Source: Pricia mediterranea
GTDB taxonomy: Bacteria; Bacteroidota; Bacteroidia; Flavobacteriales; Flavobacteriaceae
Length of the DNA stretch: 64,000 bases
Direction: 5' to 3'
NCBI RefSeq assembly: GCF_032248455.1
Contig: NZ_JAVTTP010000001.1
Location: 1,486,501 to 1,550,500 of the forward strand
Under the pieces are notes generated by a model. It was not told the DNA's origin and did not search any database. It saw only the letters and a program-made list of their open reading frames with translations. Every line of letters starts with the position of its first letter. Position 1 is the first letter of the stretch. Below are positions 45,324-54,725 of this stretch, piece after piece. The position numbers and the translations under genes are program-made.

Positions 45324-46181
45324 TTATAAGGCCTCCAACGATAGATGAAACAATAAGGTAGGCTTCTCGAATACCGATGGCTCGGTATGGATGCCCAAAG
45401 CCACGTTCATCGTTGTTTCCGTAATTTCCTTTAAGATCACCACTAGGCTGGCATCCTTAAACCCTAAGTATTCGCCCAAAATCAATTGGGTCTTGTCCTT
45501 AAACGCTACTGGTCCCGTGGCCGCATCGACCGTAAAACCGCCCTCTAGCACTTCCCAAGTTGCGTCCGTAGCAGGGGTGTACACCACATTGGCCAAGGGA
45601 ACGTTGTTGGGATCGGCGGAGACTGCCGTAATGTTCGGACCATGGACGACACTGGCATAGACCAAACCCATAAGGCTTTGACCGTCCTTGTTGTCAACAA
45701 TATACCGCCCGTCATGGACAAAGGTGAACGTATCTTCGTAGGATGCGCCCAGCCCGTCATCAACGGGTCCCGCCCCTTCCTTGCCTGCAGTAAAGGTCTT
45801 TTTCAAACGCCATGATTTTCCATCGGGTTGGGCCGGGCCGCCGGTAAGTAATAGCTCCAGCGAAGGTTGAATGGTGACTTGCTTGGTTTCCGAAAAAGTA
45901 CCGTTATTTCCGCTCACGGTCATGACTACGGTGAAGGTACCGGGACTTGCATAGGCGTACACGGGATCTTCCTCGGAACTGGTATTGCCGTCCCCAAAAT
46001 CCCAGCTCACGGTATCGGCATTGGCTACGGTGCCGTTAAAGCTTACCTGGGTGCCGTCGACCAGAAACTGAAAATCGGCGAGAGCCATTGGGGGTTCTTC
46101 GTCATCGCTACAATTCGCCACCACAAAGGCGAGAATCAACAGAGCGAACATTCGTTTTAAATTCATTTCCGTCGTTTTCAT
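45324..46181 (-). CDS. PKD-domain lipoprotein
   Basis: A 285-residue lipoprotein from the ATG at 46181 (MKTTEMNLKRMFALLILAFV), lipidated at the Cys of VVANCSDDEE. One PKD domain (about 40-115) is clear: ADTVSWDFGDGNTSSEEDPVYAYASPGTFTV contains the WDFGDG signature. The C-terminal part (about 130-285, GKSWRLKKTFTAGKEGAG) is like the surface-glycan-binding proteins that often follow SusD. It starts 17 bases after the susD stop. Likely a surface ligand-binding protein. Confidence 0.8.
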   Translation of the reverse strand: MKTTEMNLKRMFALLILAFVVANCSDDEEPPMALADFQFLVDGTQVSFNGTVANADTVSWDFGDGNTSSEEDPVYAYASPGTFTVVMTVSGNNGTFSETKQVTIQPSLELLLTGGPAQPDGKSWRLKKTFTAGKEGAGPVDDGLGASYEDTFTFVHDGRYIVDNKDGQSLMGLVYASVVHGPNITAVSADPNNVPLANVVYTPATDATWEVLEGGFTVDAATGPVAFKDKTQLILGEYLGFKDASLVVILKEITETTMNVALGIHTEPSVFEKPTLLFHLSLEAL

Positions 46182-46198
46182 AGGATTGGTTTTCTTCT

Positions 46199-47671
46199 CT
46201 ATTTTGCGTCCCACCAAATAGGAGTGTCTATTGTATTGGGACCCTGATTGGCTATGGCCTCCGAAACATGGGCTTTATTGGTACTTAACTCGAACGAGGA
46301 GTACAAAAATCGCGTAGGTAAAAAACCGTTGGTTACTCCCTGGGACAGATTCTCAGCGGTTCTTTGCGGAACCACCGGGTAGCCGGTACGCCGAATTTGT
46401 GACCAGCCCTCAAAATAATTCGGAACCAGCGCCAACCACATTTGGATGCCTATTTGTTCCTCGTCATTGGTACCGCTGAGCGTGGCGATCGGAGCGGCCA
46501 AAAAGGCATCGATTTCGATAGGGTCGATTTCCCATTGCAGCAGCGCGGTTTCGATACCCTTCCGGTAAAGTTCGTTGGCCACTACCGGGTCGTTGTCGTA
46601 AGCCAAGGCGGCCTCTGCCCGCAGCAGCCATGTTTCGGCCGCGGTGATCATATAGATTTTGCTGTTGGGGGAAGAAAGGGGAATTCCGATATCGGATTTA
46701 GTCGCAAAATCGGAATTTCCGAAAGCGGTATCGTCCAATCCGTTGACCATTCCCGAGTATTGGCCGTTCCCATCGCGACTTACAAATACCGGCAGACGCG
46801 GATCCGCAGTTCCCTGCAACTGATCGATCAGCCGAACCGACATTTTGATCGATGGAAACCCTGTACGGTTAGTGAACCATGGATTGCCCGTGCCCTCGGT
46901 CTCTATGATGGACGCGTCGTGTCCGGTCGTTTCCATCAAGGGGGCGGATAAGCATTGATCGACCGTAGCCTTTGACAAGTCGTTATCGGCAAATCGCAGC
47001 CGCATGCCCAATCGAAGCCGGACACTGTTCGCAAAACGTACCCATTTTCCAAGATCGTTGTCAAAAATCGGATCTGAGCCCGGGTAGCCCATAGCGGGAT
47101 CCGCATTATCCAATACGGAAATACTCGATGAAAGCCGGGCTATTAGATCCCCATAAATATTTTCCTGCGAATCATAAGCTGGCTGCAGGATATTTTCCGT
47201 TTTACCTTTCCCCCCTTGGGTGTAGGGAACGCTTCCGTAGGCGTCGGTAATTTTAGCGTAGCCCAGTACCGCAATCACATCGGCCATGGCATGACGAACG
47301 GCATTCTGGGTCTCCCCTGTTGAAGTGATCTCGAGCACTTCTTCGATGTGCCTTATCGTTCCCCCGTACAGATCATCGAACATTTGATCGTAGTTCTGGT
47401 CAAAACCATCGCCATACTGGTCGGGGATACGGGCCGTACTTCCGGCCACAAAGTAATGGCCATAATGGCCCGAAAACCGCGAGGCGGACTGACCCGTGGT
47501 TTCCAAAAAAAGACTTCGTACCGCTTTGGTGAACAGAGCGGCATCGTCGATAACGGTTACCGCGTTGGGGTTGCCATAAAGGTCATCGATCCGTTTTTCG
47601 CAGGATAACAGTACCGCTACCATGACCACAACTACCGTAATTCTACGTAATATTCTATATGTATTGTTCAT
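46199..47671 (-). CDS. SusD-like nutrient-binding lipoprotein
   Basis: A 490-residue lipoprotein (Cys24, [11 protein letters not shown]). It belongs to the more distant SusD-like group that opens LYGNPNAV and has [47 protein letters not shown] and [17 protein letters not shown] instead of the classic RRW ending. Members often bind non-starch or peptide-like ligands. It begins 9 bases after the broken SusC gene, so it is co-transcribed with it. Confidence 0.9.
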   Translation of the reverse strand: MNNTYRILRRITVVVVMVAVLLSCEKRIDDLYGNPNAVTVIDDAALFTKAVRSLFLETTGQSASRFSGHYGHYFVAGSTARIPDQYGDGFDQNYDQMFDDLYGGTIRHIEEVLEITSTGETQNAVRHAMADVIAVLGYAKITDAYGSVPYTQGGKGKTENILQPAYDSQENIYGDLIARLSSSISVLDNADPAMGYPGSDPIFDNDLGKWVRFANSVRLRLGMRLRFADNDLSKATVDQCLSAPLMETTGHDASIIETEGTGNPWFTNRTGFPSIKMSVRLIDQLQGTADPRLPVFVSRDGNGQYSGMVNGLDDTAFGNSDFATKSDIGIPLSSPNSKIYMITAAETWLLRAEAALAYDNDPVVANELYRKGIETALLQWEIDPIEIDAFLAAPIATLSGTNDEEQIGIQMWLALVPNYFEGWSQIRRTGYPVVPQRTAENLSQGVTNGFLPTRFLYSSFELSTNKAHVSEAIANQGPNTIDTPIWWDAK

Positions 47672-47680
47672 GGTCTTGTA

Positions 47681-50416
47681 TTAAAAGTTGAGTTTCAGAT
47701 TGAGTCCGTAACTTCGGGTCGAGGGCAAAGAGGAATGTTCCAGAGCCGTTGACGTCGGACCACTGCTAAAGCCGGCCTCGGGGTCGATGTCGCCGGCAGC
47801 ATTGTAAAGAAAGAATAGGTTACGCCCTATGGCCGATAGACTGCCGGACTGTATAAAGGTATCCCTTAGCATTTTTTGAGGGAAATTGTAGGTCAAGGCT
47901 ACTTCACGCAACTTTACGTTACTGGCATCGAGAACTTGGTCCACGGCGACCTCGTTGCTAAAGATGTCGGTAAAGTGTTTCAGAAATGCAGGTGCCGCCA
48001 CCTCGTTGTCGAATCCGGTATTTTCGTTGATGCCTTCCTCTACGATTCCCGTTTCCCGTCCGGGCAGGGTACGGGCATCCGTTCCGAAGAACATACGATA
48101 GGCCCTGCCGTAGGAATAGAATTCTCCGCCCTGCTGTACGCTGATCAAAGTATTCAATGACAGGTTTTTATAGCGTAAGGTATTGCTGATGCCCCCGTAC
48201 CAGTCGGGATTGATGCTTCCGAGTTTTATACGCTCGCCTCGCTGGGCCAGTCCGTCATCGGTAATCAGTTTCCGTCCAAAATTATCCCTTAAAAAATCAT
48301 TGCCATAAATACCGCCGAATTCTTCCCCCGGCCGTGCCTCTACCGAAACCGACCAGAGCCGGTTCAATTCGATGCTCGTCAGACCTTCGTTCAGGGATTC
48401 GACCTTCGAGTTGCTCTTGGTAAAGTTCAGGCCCAGATTCCAGCCAAAGCTCTCGGATTCAAACGGAACGGCGTTCAACTGGAATTCATAGCCTTTGTTG
48501 GTAATGTTTCCCGCATTGACCACTACGCTCCCAAAACCTGAAGACCCCGAAATGGGAACCGCCTGAATCTGGTCTTTGGTATCGGTTTCGTAATAGGTTA
48601 AATCAAGGAGCAGCCGGTTTTCAAAAAAACCAAGGTCCACGCCTACTTCCCAAGATTCGGAAGTTTCGGGCCGTAGGTCGAAAGAGGGGAGGCTGCCCGG
48701 TATCGAACCGACCGTATAGGGCAAGGTTACCGTTTGATCGACGTTATAGATAGCCTGTGTGCGATAGGGACTTGTGTCATTTCCTACTTTGGCAAAAGAA
48801 CCCCTCAATTTGCCTTTGCTGATGTATTGGTTGCCCAGACCCAACGCCTTGGTAAACAAAAAGCTCATATTTTCGGAATGGTACCAATACGAGTTATTGT
48901 CCTTTGGAAGGGCGGAGGAATTATCGTTCCGTAGGGAAGCATCGAAATATACGTACCCGCCGTAACTGAACTGGCCGAGGAGATAATAGGATGTGATGCC
49001 CTTTCTCGTGACACTTTCGCTGCTGAACGAATTTTTGTAGTTACTGATGTTGTAAAAGTCCCTGACCTTGCTATCAAAACCGTTGATTCTTTTGTTGCTG
49101 CCAAATTCATCGCGATAGTTGGCACCGAGACTTCCGGTGACTTTCAAACGGCCGATATCGGTGGTATAAGTAGCCAACACATCGGAGTTCCAGATCCTGC
49201 TCTTACCGCTATCGTGGCTATAGTTGCCCAGACCGTTGCTCTCGGCCTGTGCGCCCCGGGCGGCATGGCCGGTATAGTCGAAGACGATATAGTCCATCCC
49301 CGATTTGGCAGTAATATCGAAATGTTCGCCGATATCCCATTTGATGCCAAGAAATCCTTGAAAACGATCCTTTTCATCGGTGTTCTTGATATTCTCCAGG
49401 GCCCAATAGGGATTATTAAAAGTATTGTCCAAATTCCACTTGATCTCTTCGCCATCGGCATTTACGGTGTTGTTGCGCACATCTTCCAAAGTAATATCCC
49501 TAGGCATCAGGGCCAGTTGCAGAGCGGTGTTTCCGCCCCCTTCGGCCAGATCGGGCCGGTTCTTCACCTTTGAGGTCAGGTACGTCATTTTGCCGTCTAT
49601 GCTAAAATTATCGGTCAGTGATGAACTGCCCCGCAGATTAAAGGTCTGTTTGGCCAAGGTATTATTGCTGACGATGCCCTGAACATCCTCATCGGTGATC
49701 GACATTCGAAAGGAACCCTTGTCGGACCGGCCCTCAAAGGCTATCGTGTTTGCGATGGCGAAGCCGGTCTGGTAAAAGTCCTTATACGGATTTCCCTGTG
49801 GGGAATAGCTATCCGTTCTACCCAACCAATTGGTATAGGACTGTCCTTCCATCTTCGGCCCCCAGCTCCACGAAAGGGGATAGTCGAGCACAGGTCTTCC
49901 ATCCGCATTAATGGGAGGAAAATCATTGAAAAACCCAACTCCGTATTGATTTTGGAAATCAGGGGTCAGGGCGATATCGGTAAACGTAAAGGAAGAATTC
50001 AGGGAAACTCCGATGCCCGGCATTTTGGAACCGGATTTTGTAGTGATCAAAATAACGCCGTTGATTCCCAAAGAGCCATAGGCCGCGGATGTCCCCGCCC
50101 CTTTCAGTACGCTTATCGAGGCCACATCATCGGGATTGATATCGGAAAGGGCATCGCCACGATCGACACCGCCACTGTAAGATCCCGCCCCCCCGGCATC
50201 GTTACTGATAGGTATGCCATCAATGACCACCAAGGGTCTATTGTTGCCGTTGATGGTGGTTACTCCGCGTAGCAAAACCCGGCTTGAGCCGTCAACCCCT
50301 GTATTGGATTGGGTAATCTGTAAGCCGGAAACCTTTCCCGATAGGGAATTCATGACATTGTTCTCCCGGGCCACGTTGACCTGTTCCGCATCTACCTGCG
50401 AAATGGAATAGCCCAA
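47681..50416 (-). CDS. SusC/RagA-type receptor, main part of a frameshifted gene
   Basis: 911 codons of a TonB-dependent receptor beginning at the end of the TonB-box region (GYSISQVDAEQVN) and covering plug (SLSGKVSGLQITQSNTG, ISVLKGAGTSAAYGSLGING) and the whole barrel to LNLKLNF. The missing signal peptide, regulatory-like domain and DEVVV box are encoded in another frame at 50433-50759. Between them the minus strand reads GCATATTGAGCGCGAT; restoring five bases (GGCAT after GCATAT) would give the usual AYGIERDKESLGYS. The barrel is otherwise intact, so the break is recent, or a sequencing error. Confidence 0.88.
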   Translation of the reverse strand: MGYSISQVDAEQVNVARENNVMNSLSGKVSGLQITQSNTGVDGSSRVLLRGVTTINGNNRPLVVIDGIPISNDAGGAGSYSGGVDRGDALSDINPDDVASISVLKGAGTSAAYGSLGINGVILITTKSGSKMPGIGVSLNSSFTFTDIALTPDFQNQYGVGFFNDFPPINADGRPVLDYPLSWSWGPKMEGQSYTNWLGRTDSYSPQGNPYKDFYQTGFAIANTIAFEGRSDKGSFRMSITDEDVQGIVSNNTLAKQTFNLRGSSSLTDNFSIDGKMTYLTSKVKNRPDLAEGGGNTALQLALMPRDITLEDVRNNTVNADGEEIKWNLDNTFNNPYWALENIKNTDEKDRFQGFLGIKWDIGEHFDITAKSGMDYIVFDYTGHAARGAQAESNGLGNYSHDSGKSRIWNSDVLATYTTDIGRLKVTGSLGANYRDEFGSNKRINGFDSKVRDFYNISNYKNSFSSESVTRKGITSYYLLGQFSYGGYVYFDASLRNDNSSALPKDNNSYWYHSENMSFLFTKALGLGNQYISKGKLRGSFAKVGNDTSPYRTQAIYNVDQTVTLPYTVGSIPGSLPSFDLRPETSESWEVGVDLGFFENRLLLDLTYYETDTKDQIQAVPISGSSGFGSVVVNAGNITNKGYEFQLNAVPFESESFGWNLGLNFTKSNSKVESLNEGLTSIELNRLWSVSVEARPGEEFGGIYGNDFLRDNFGRKLITDDGLAQRGERIKLGSINPDWYGGISNTLRYKNLSLNTLISVQQGGEFYSYGRAYRMFFGTDARTLPGRETGIVEEGINENTGFDNEVAAPAFLKHFTDIFSNEVAVDQVLDASNVKLREVALTYNFPQKMLRDTFIQSGSLSAIGRNLFFLYNAAGDIDPEAGFSSGPTSTALEHSSLPSTRSYGLNLKLNF

Positions 50417-50432
50417 TGATTCTTTATCGCGC

Positions 50433-50759
50433 TCAATATGCCGTAACGACTACTTCGTCCATTTGTTCGGCATCGGTCTCCAGGGAAGCGTTGATCGTAT
50501 TTTGACCGGTTACAGCAACTTCCAAGGTCTTGAACCCGAGATAGGAAAATTGCAAAACCGCATCGTTTGCAATGTCGTCAAGGGCGTACCTGCCATCAAA
50601 ATCGGTGGTCGTTCCTTTAGTTGTACCCTTAACGAGCACACTGACACCGGGCAGGGGCTGGTCGGTTTCCTTTTCCAATACGGTACCCGAAATCGAGGTC
50701 TGTGCGATACCCGAAATGGAAAAGGCCATAACGGACAGTAGGAATATAAAATTTTTCAT
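50433..50759 (-). pseudogene. N-terminal fragment of the frameshifted SusC gene
   Basis: 108 codons: signal peptide (MKNFIFLLSVMAFSISGIAQ), a carboxypeptidase-regulatory-like domain (SISGTVLEKETDQPLPGVSV ... GRYALDDIANDAVLQFSYLG) and the TonB-box region MDEVVVTAY, then TGA. On its own it would be a small periplasmic protein without transport function. It belongs to the receptor continued at 47681-50416. It follows the beta-helix cytochrome gene by 46 bases. Confidence 0.88.
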
Positions 50760-50805
50760 AGTCGGATGGTTGGTCGTAGTTTATAAGCAATTCCATTGCT
50801 CAGGT

Positions 50806-52305
50806 TTATGGTTCCATGGCCAAAATATACTCTGCAACGGCCATTTTGGCCTCGTTCGATAGATAGTCCTGGGGCGGCATCTCAGGGTAGTCGTCCCGCA
50901 GGTTTTCCGGATTGGTAATGTAATCGACAATGCTCTGTGGGTCCCCATTGTGGATCGCTTGGATGATTTCCGTCGGCGGCCCTATCAATCGGTTGCCAAA
51001 GGCGTGGCATCCGGCACATACGCCGTAATAGGTGAGCTCGCCCAGTTCTTCGGTACTGACGGACCGCGGCGCTACCGGTTCGGGCAGCATATAGGTGCGA
51101 ACGTCTTTGGTGTCCGTTATTTGTGCAGCTCCCCAATCATCTAACCCAAAGGTGCGGTACCGGTTTTTATCCCGAATGCTACTTCCCGTTCCGCCCCCAT
51201 AGGCAAAGATATCCGGGCCTTTGGTATCCATTTGGGTCAGCATGATCGCCTTTATTTCCCCGGTGGGTTCATTGCCGTTATCGAACATGATATTGTCGAG
51301 TATGATGGTCCGATCAGGATTGCCTTCCGAGTTGGGATCGTTGGCCTTGGGTGCTCCCGTGGCAAGATCGACAATGGTAATGCCCGTATTATTGTTGCCC
51401 GTGATGATATTGTTCTCCACGATGACATCGTCCGCGGCCATGATAAGAATACCCGTACCCGCGGGAATTCCTGCTACGGTCGATCCCGGCGCCCCAAAAT
51501 TGGCGGTGTTGTTGTTGACTACGAAGTTGTTGCGTATGATTACGTCAAAAGTGGTCTTTATCGGCAGTCCCGGGGTCACGAAGGCCAAAATGCCGCCTGT
51601 ATTATTATGCGTATAATTGTTCTCGACCAAACAATGCCTGGAATTTTCGATTTCGATACCTGCCACGTTATCGAAGACCTCATTGTGAAGTACATCGACG
51701 TTGTCGCACATACCTACATAGATGGCGGCATCCTCGATTTTGCTGCATACGTTATGCTCGATCAATCCGTTTTTTCCATATTGCGGAAAGATGCCGTACA
51801 CCCCTGTGTCGATAATCCAGTTATTGCGGATTACAAAATTGTTTCCGGCCTGGCCCATAATTCCATTCCCTTTATAATTGATGATTTTGAAATTTTCGAT
51901 TAAAATGCCGTTGCCCGAATACAAAAAGGCATCGTTTATTTTCTTTTTCCCATCCAAAGTGGGCCACTCCCCTTGTATTACCACCCCTTGTAGGCCAATA
52001 TTGTCCTTATCTATGTACACATTCTCGGAATACGTACCGGGATAGACCCGTATCAAATCCCCTGGGCTTGCCGCTTTTACCGCCTCCTGAATAGATCCAC
52101 CCTGTCTAACCTCAATAATTTCCCCGTCATAGGTGACGGTCTGGGCAACGAGGGTATCGCTTGAACTGCCCGCCATACGATAGCCGATCGACGATGGCAT
52201 CGGCACGGTGTTTTCTTCTGGGCCGGAGGAAAATGATTTTCCCAAAAACACGCCTATGGCCAACAATACAAGGGCACCGATAATTTTAAATACTATTGAT
52301 CTCAT
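50806..52305 (-). CDS. Parallel beta-helix protein fused to a cytochrome c domain
   Basis: A 499-residue exported protein with an N-terminal anchor (VFKIIGALVLLAIGVFLG). Residues about 65-350 are a right-handed parallel beta-helix: SIQEAVKAASPGDLIRVYPG, then turns such as NNFVIRNNWIIDTGVYGI, NGLIEHNVC, DVLHNEVFDNVAGIEIE and DDVIVENNIITGNNNTGI. The last 85 residues are a cytochrome c with C430-A-G-C-H434 and a YPEMPPQDY axial-Met loop. Beta-helices usually bind or cleave polysaccharide, so this could be a carbohydrate-bound redox enzyme. It starts 16 bases after the di-heme peroxidase gene. Confidence 0.85.
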   Translation of the reverse strand: MRSIVFKIIGALVLLAIGVFLGKSFSSGPEENTVPMPSSIGYRMAGSSSDTLVAQTVTYDGEIIEVRQGGSIQEAVKAASPGDLIRVYPGTYSENVYIDKDNIGLQGVVIQGEWPTLDGKKKINDAFLYSGNGILIENFKIINYKGNGIMGQAGNNFVIRNNWIIDTGVYGIFPQYGKNGLIEHNVCSKIEDAAIYVGMCDNVDVLHNEVFDNVAGIEIENSRHCLVENNYTHNNTGGILAFVTPGLPIKTTFDVIIRNNFVVNNNTANFGAPGSTVAGIPAGTGILIMAADDVIVENNIITGNNNTGITIVDLATGAPKANDPNSEGNPDRTIILDNIMFDNGNEPTGEIKAIMLTQMDTKGPDIFAYGGGTGSSIRDKNRYRTFGLDDWGAAQITDTKDVRTYMLPEPVAPRSVSTEELGELTYYGVCAGCHAFGNRLIGPPTEIIQAIHNGDPQSIVDYITNPENLRDDYPEMPPQDYLSNEAKMAVAEYILAMEP

Positions 52306-52321
52306 CTTTTATACTTTGGTT

Positions 52322-53512
52322 TTAAATAGTAGGATTAAGTCCGGAGGGCAAGTTTTCCGGTATTTGTGGTGTAAAGGTTTCGTCCGTCAAGGTTTTTAAA
52401 AAGTCCACTAATCGATCAAGTTCATGATCCGATAGATTAGGTTCCCAGATATGCCAGTGAACGATCAGGTCTTCGCCATCGGGAACCGCATGGCCACGGC
52501 CTTTTGTATAAAATTCCACAGCTTCCCGAAGCGTCTTGAAAGCGCCCGAATGTATATAGGGGGCCGTTTTTTCGATATTTCTGAGGCTAGGCACCTTAAA
52601 TGCCCCGCGCAATGATTTATCATTAAAAGGTTCTTCGGCGCCATGATCCAACGGTAAGCCGTCAGGCTCGGGGGTACCTATGACGGCAAACTGCTGGTTC
52701 GTAAAAAGTGGGGGCGTATGACATTCCGCACAACGGGCCACAAAAGATCGGAAGATGTTCATTCCCTCGATCTCCTTTTTGCTAAGGGCCTCGTGATATC
52801 CGTGAGCGTACCGATCGTATTTGCTGTTCAGTGAAATCAGAGAGGATTGAAAAGCGGCAAGAGCGGTGTAAATTTCGTTCAGTTGAATGGCTTCGGATGT
52901 ATTTTTATCAGGAAATGCCTCCGCGAACATTGTGGTATATGTATCGATGGCATTGAGGCGGCGTAAAAGATTTTCTGGGGTATTGTTCATTTCCTCTTCG
53001 GAAAAAAGGGATCCCTGCATTTGTTCTTCCAAAGTAGCGGCCCTACCGTCCCAAAACAGTTTTTTCAGATAGGCCACGTTCCATAGGGATGGAGCGGCCC
53101 GCTTCAGCTTGCTCCCGTTACTGCCAATGCTGGTGGGAAGCCCGTCTGAAAATCCTTTCTTCGGATTGTGGCAGCTAGCACAAGATATGCTACCATCTCC
53201 CGAAAGAACCGGATCGAAAAAAAGATACCGGCCCAAATCGATTTCCTGGGGCGAGAAACCGTCACGAATTTTCGGTAATGCCGTCTGCAACCCTCCCACC
53301 CCCTTGTTATGGGGCGAGTCGTATTGTTGGTACAGATTGATGGCGATACACTCGTTGCTAGCGTTTTTCTTAAAACCGGGCGGGCACTGTGAGTTCAGGA
53401 TCGGGATTTTGCCGTAGCTGTCTGAAGGCGTTCTAGGGAAGAAAAAAAACAGGCCGACTATCAGGACTATTCCCGATAATCCAGATTTTAAAACTATGCT
53501 TTTGCCACCCAT
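52322..53512 (-). CDS. Di-heme cytochrome c peroxidase/MauG-family protein
   Basis: A 396-residue periplasmic protein with an N-terminal membrane anchor (IVLKSGLSGIVLIVGLFFFF). Two c-type heme sites are visible: C111-A-S-C-H115 in DGSISCASCHNPKKGFSDG and C261-A-E-C-H265 in FVARCAECHTPPLFTN. LGRYLFFDPVLSG and the C-terminal VPSLRNIEKTAPYIHSGAF are family signatures. Members reduce peroxide or catalyse oxidative modification through a high-valent heme. First gene of the unit that leads to beta-helix cytochrome, SusC, SusD, PKD protein and aldehyde dehydrogenase. Confidence 0.92.
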   Translation of the reverse strand: MGGKSIVLKSGLSGIVLIVGLFFFFPRTPSDSYGKIPILNSQCPPGFKKNASNECIAINLYQQYDSPHNKGVGGLQTALPKIRDGFSPQEIDLGRYLFFDPVLSGDGSISCASCHNPKKGFSDGLPTSIGSNGSKLKRAAPSLWNVAYLKKLFWDGRAATLEEQMQGSLFSEEEMNNTPENLLRRLNAIDTYTTMFAEAFPDKNTSEAIQLNEIYTALAAFQSSLISLNSKYDRYAHGYHEALSKKEIEGMNIFRSFVARCAECHTPPLFTNQQFAVIGTPEPDGLPLDHGAEEPFNDKSLRGAFKVPSLRNIEKTAPYIHSGAFKTLREAVEFYTKGRGHAVPDGEDLIVHWHIWEPNLSDHELDRLVDFLKTLTDETFTPQIPENLPSGLNPTI

Positions 53513-53644
53513 AAACTGCCGAAGACTTTTTTATTAACAAAGCTCAGAAGCCAAGTAAATTCACCTCTGAGTCGAATTAACAAAAAATTAAGATGGCGTC
53601 TCTGGCTCGGGGGGATTTTGTTACGAAAAGTTGTCCTGCTGTGA

Positions 53645-54490
53645 CTAATGGGACACTTTTTGTTGCAGTATTTCTTCGAAAACAGTCTTAAAACCGGAAG
53701 ATACCGGTACCATTTCCGAAGCGTATTGTATTTGCACCGCATATCCCTTTCTAGTCTTTTTAAAGGAAGAAACCCGTTCCATATTAACCAGAAAAGATCT
53801 GTGTATTCTAATTACGTCGGTACCTACTATTTTATCCTCCAGTTCCTTTATGCTAGCCCTAATAAGTTCCATTAGCGTTTCGTCTTCCTTGCGATAATAC
53901 AGTTCAAGATAATTGCCGGCCGATTTAACGTATAGCAACTGGCTGAATTTGATTGCGAAAATCATCTTTCCGCTATGATCGTGAAATACCAATAACTTAT
54001 TTGGGTCATGGTTACTAGGCTCGTTTTTATCGGCTTGAATATGCTCAAACTCCGAAAACCTATATTTTATCTCCGAATACCAAACGAATAGGGCATAGGG
54101 AACGATTACGACCAGGCCCACTTGAAAAAGCGTGTCCCAAAATTCAAAAATTGTATCTGCCATGGTACTGGTTTCCTGGCCATAGAGCAAATAAAAGACA
54201 CACGTCAATAGGAGAATTTCGAACACGCACCAAAAAATCAATTGATACACCGAAAATTTGCCCAGACCGAAAATGGGTCTTAAAGCAAATTGACTCAGTA
54301 ACAAAACGCTGGCACCGATGAAGATAAAATTGAGATAATGGTCCTTGCTCCAGTCGCTTAGGCGGAACGGATCGTAAACCAAAATAAAGACCAAAGAGAA
54401 CAAACTAATGAATCCGATAAGCAAAAGTTTGCTTTTGGCGGAAACCAAATACGAAATTTCTTGTTTTAAGAATAAACCTAAACTACGCAT
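53645..54490 (-). CDS. Membrane-anchored LytTR-family transcriptional regulator
   Basis: A 281-residue protein with four hydrophobic segments in the first half (LLLIGFISLFSLVFILVY, FIFIGASVLLLSQFAL, LIFWCVFEILLLTCVFYLL, VGLVVIVPYALFVWY) and a LytTR DNA-binding domain at about 170-278 (LLYVKSAGNYLELYYRKEDE, VIRIHRSFLVNMERVSSFKK). No histidine-kinase or receiver domain is present, so it probably senses a membrane signal directly. It lies 132 bases upstream of, and in the same direction as, the heme/SusCD genes and is their likely regulator. Confidence 0.85.
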   Translation of the reverse strand: MRSLGLFLKQEISYLVSAKSKLLLIGFISLFSLVFILVYDPFRLSDWSKDHYLNFIFIGASVLLLSQFALRPIFGLGKFSVYQLIFWCVFEILLLTCVFYLLYGQETSTMADTIFEFWDTLFQVGLVVIVPYALFVWYSEIKYRFSEFEHIQADKNEPSNHDPNKLLVFHDHSGKMIFAIKFSQLLYVKSAGNYLELYYRKEDETLMELIRASIKELEDKIVGTDVIRIHRSFLVNMERVSSFKKTRKGYAVQIQYASEMVPVSSGFKTVFEEILQQKVSH

Positions 54491-54533
54491 TTAACCAATA
54501 ATTGAATAGAAAGAACTTCGTACTTCGATAAGA

Positions 54534-54541
54534 CAAATATA
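54534..54541 (-). promoter_or_regulatory. Candidate -7 box for the LytTR gene
   Basis: The minus strand reads TATATTTG, an exact TAnnTTTG match, 43 bases before the LytTR start codon. No convincing -33 element lies at the right distance. Confidence 0.35.
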
Positions 54542-54725
54542 GAAAGATTACTTGGAGACTAACATCACGTAACCATGGACTTTCAAAAAAGGAAATTATT
54601 AGTTCAAGAGATAAAGGAATAATGATCCGTTTGAATAGACCAGTCCGGCACATGTTAATGTTACGGTGCCAATCAATGTATAAAGCACCTACTTATGTAG
54701 TAAATCGGAGTTTGAGGCAAAAAAA

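Noticed and set aside
52322-53512. Rubber-oxygenase (RoxA/LatA-like) di-heme enzyme
   Set aside because: The two-heme layout is related, but the protein is much shorter than RoxA-type enzymes and has classic CcpA/MauG motifs.
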